Assembly: GCA_025964215.1 (NCBI GenBank)
Contig: JAOPZG010000066.1
Span: 1-6,471 of the forward strand
DNA length: 6,471 bases
Source of the DNA: Conexibacter sp.
GTDB lineage: Bacteria > Actinomycetota > Thermoleophilia > Solirubrobacterales > Solirubrobacteraceae
Direction: 5' to 3'
Shown: piece by piece, positions 5,558-6,471 of the stretch
How positions within the stretch are numbered: position 1 is the stretch's first letter
Layout of the letters: every line of letters begins with the position of its first letter
Notes under the pieces: model-generated
Database searches by the model: none
The model's input: the letters and a program-made list of their open reading frames with translations, nothing else
What the model was told of the DNA's origin: nothing
Translations under genes and position numbers: made by a program

Positions 5558-6471
5558 GCGGCTCCGACCACGGCGGCTCCGCGCGCCCGTAGAACCAGCC
5601 CTGGACGAGCCCGACGCCGAGCGCGGCGACCGTGCGCAGCTCGGCCTCGGTCTCGACGCCCTCGGCGACGAGCATGCCGGAGGTGCGGTTCGCGTAGCCG
5701 ACGAGCGCCTCGACCAGCGCCGCGCGGTGGACGTCGGCGTCGATGCCGGTGATCAGCGAGCGGTCGAGCTTGAGGTAGGTCGGGCGCAGCGCGGTGACCT
5801 GGCGCAGGCCGGAGTAGCCGGCGCCCATGTCGTCGATCGCCAGCCGGACGCCGCGCGCGAGCAGCGGCTCGAGCGCGCGCTCGAGCTCGGCGTCGGCGTA
5901 GACGACGGCCTCCTCGGTGATCTCGACGATCAGCCCCCAGGGGTCCTCGACGGCCGCGAGCAGCTCCTGCGCGCGCGGGTCGAGCAGGACGGGACCGGAG
6001 ACGTTGACGGTCAGGCGCGCGGGCAGCGGGCGCGAGGCGTACAACACCAGCGCCGCGCGCAGGCAGGCGAGCTCGAGCTCGGTGCGCAGGCCGAACTCGT
6101 CGGCCAGCGCGAACCAGTGCAGCGGGCTGTCGGTGCCGCGCGTCTGGAAGCGGGCGAGCGCCTCGTAGGCGTGGACGGAGAGGTCGGTGAGGTCGACGAT
6201 CGGCTGGGCGAACATCACGACGCCGTCGCCGGCGATCAGGCGGTTGAGCGCGCCGCGCGCGCCGGTCGGCCCGGTGTCGGCGAAGGACTCGCCGGCGTAG
6301 CGGGAGATCTGCGCCTTGCCGCTGCGCTTGGCGACGCGCAGGGCGACGTCGGCGGCGCGCAGCAGCGTGTCGGCGTCGTCGGCGTCGATCGGCGCGATCG
6401 CGGCGCCGATCGAGGCGCGCATCGCGCCGCCGTGGAGCTGGGCGGCCAGGGTGGCGACGATCGCGGCCGCG
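5505..6471 (-). CDS. GGDEF-EAL cyclic-di-GMP protein, C-terminal part (N-terminus beyond window)
   Basis: A cyclic-di-GMP signalling protein whose EAL domain should hydrolyse c-di-GMP to pGpG. The frame is open to the right edge (321 complete codons from 6470), so the gene starts outside; the Met at 6422-6420 is internal. Numbering from that Met: the end of a GGDEF domain (ASIGAAIAPIDADDADTLL, then RAADVALRVAKRSGK) covers up to about residue 42, a short linker follows, and the EAL domain runs about 58-291. Catalytic and metal residues expected of active EAL enzymes are visible: Glu87 (YEALARF), Asn140 (TVNVSG), Glu167 (VEITE), Asp197-Asp198 (IDDMGAGYSGL), Lys218 (LKLDRS), Glu254 and Glu257 (AEGVETEAEL) and Gln274 (VQGWFYGRA). 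DDM replaces the common DDF, a tolerated change. The GGDEF signature itself is outside the window, so cyclase activity cannot be judged. It is convergent with the MMPL gene, and nothing ties the two functionally. Confidence 0.94.
   Translation of the reverse strand, partial: AAAIVATLAAQLHGGAMRASIGAAIAPIDADDADTLLRAADVALRVAKRSGKAQISRYAGESFADTGPTGARGALNRLIAGDGVVMFAQPIVDLTDLSVHAYEALARFQTRGTDSPLHWFALADEFGLRTELELACLRAALVLYASRPLPARLTVNVSGPVLLDPRAQELLAAVEDPWGLIVEITEEAVVYADAELERALEPLLARGVRLAIDDMGAGYSGLRQVTALRPTYLKLDRSLITGIDADVHRAALVEALVGYANRTSGMLVAEGVETEAELRTVAALGVGLVQGWFYGRAEPPWSEPLIAPAPPVALPARAPGA
5510..5531. other. Hairpin-forming sequence inside the convergent gene overlap
   Basis: CTCCC (5510-5514) can pair with GGGAG (5527-5531); after one G/G mismatch a GC-rich inner stem continues. 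It sits within the 53-base tail-to-tail overlap of the two genes and could slow polymerase on either strand. There is no T-run on either side, so it is not a canonical intrinsic terminator, and alternating GC sequence folds easily by chance. Confidence 0.25.

Noticed and set aside
6420..6422. ATG as the start of a stand-alone EAL protein
   Set aside because: The frame continues upstream to the window edge with GGDEF-like sequence, and the Met falls inside the GGDEF domain just before its SIG strand.

Overview
The window is very GC-rich, with strong third-position GC bias and long spurious antisense ORFs. Several genes carry a TAnnnT -10 box 6-7 bases before the start codon, which suggests leaderless mRNAs. 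This points to a high-GC actinobacterial lineage, plausibly Thermoleophilia/Solirubrobacterales; that placement is an inference from style, not from a marker gene. No rRNA, tRNA, CRISPR, insertion sequence or phage gene was seen.

Left half, minus strand, read from 2674 down to 1: a small multidrug resistance (SMR) pump of the EmrE/Qac type, a TetR-family regulator whose GTG overlaps the SMR stop codon by one base, and, after an 87-base gap, an MMPL/RND-superfamily transporter that runs off the left edge. The SMR start region carries a near-perfect 24-base palindrome lying between the -35 region and the -10 box. It is the likely operator of the TetR protein, so the cluster looks like an autoregulated drug- or lipid-efflux locus.

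Middle, plus strand, 2771-5557: divergent from that cluster are a small secreted four-cysteine protein of unknown function and, nine bases later, a complete 688-residue MMPL transporter. Both have leaderless-type promoters. The second one uses the TAG stop codon of the first gene as the first three bases of its -10 box. The pairing suggests the secreted protein may work with the transporter at the cell surface.

Right end, minus strand, 5505-6471: the C-terminal part of a GGDEF-EAL cyclic-di-GMP protein with a catalytically complete-looking EAL domain; its N-terminus lies beyond the window. Its 3' end overlaps that of the complete MMPL gene by 53 bases, tail to tail.

The most notable content is regulatory: the operator/leaderless promoter arrangement between the divergent efflux units and the stop-codon/-10 overlap. 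The protein families, apart from the secreted four-cysteine protein, are familiar.
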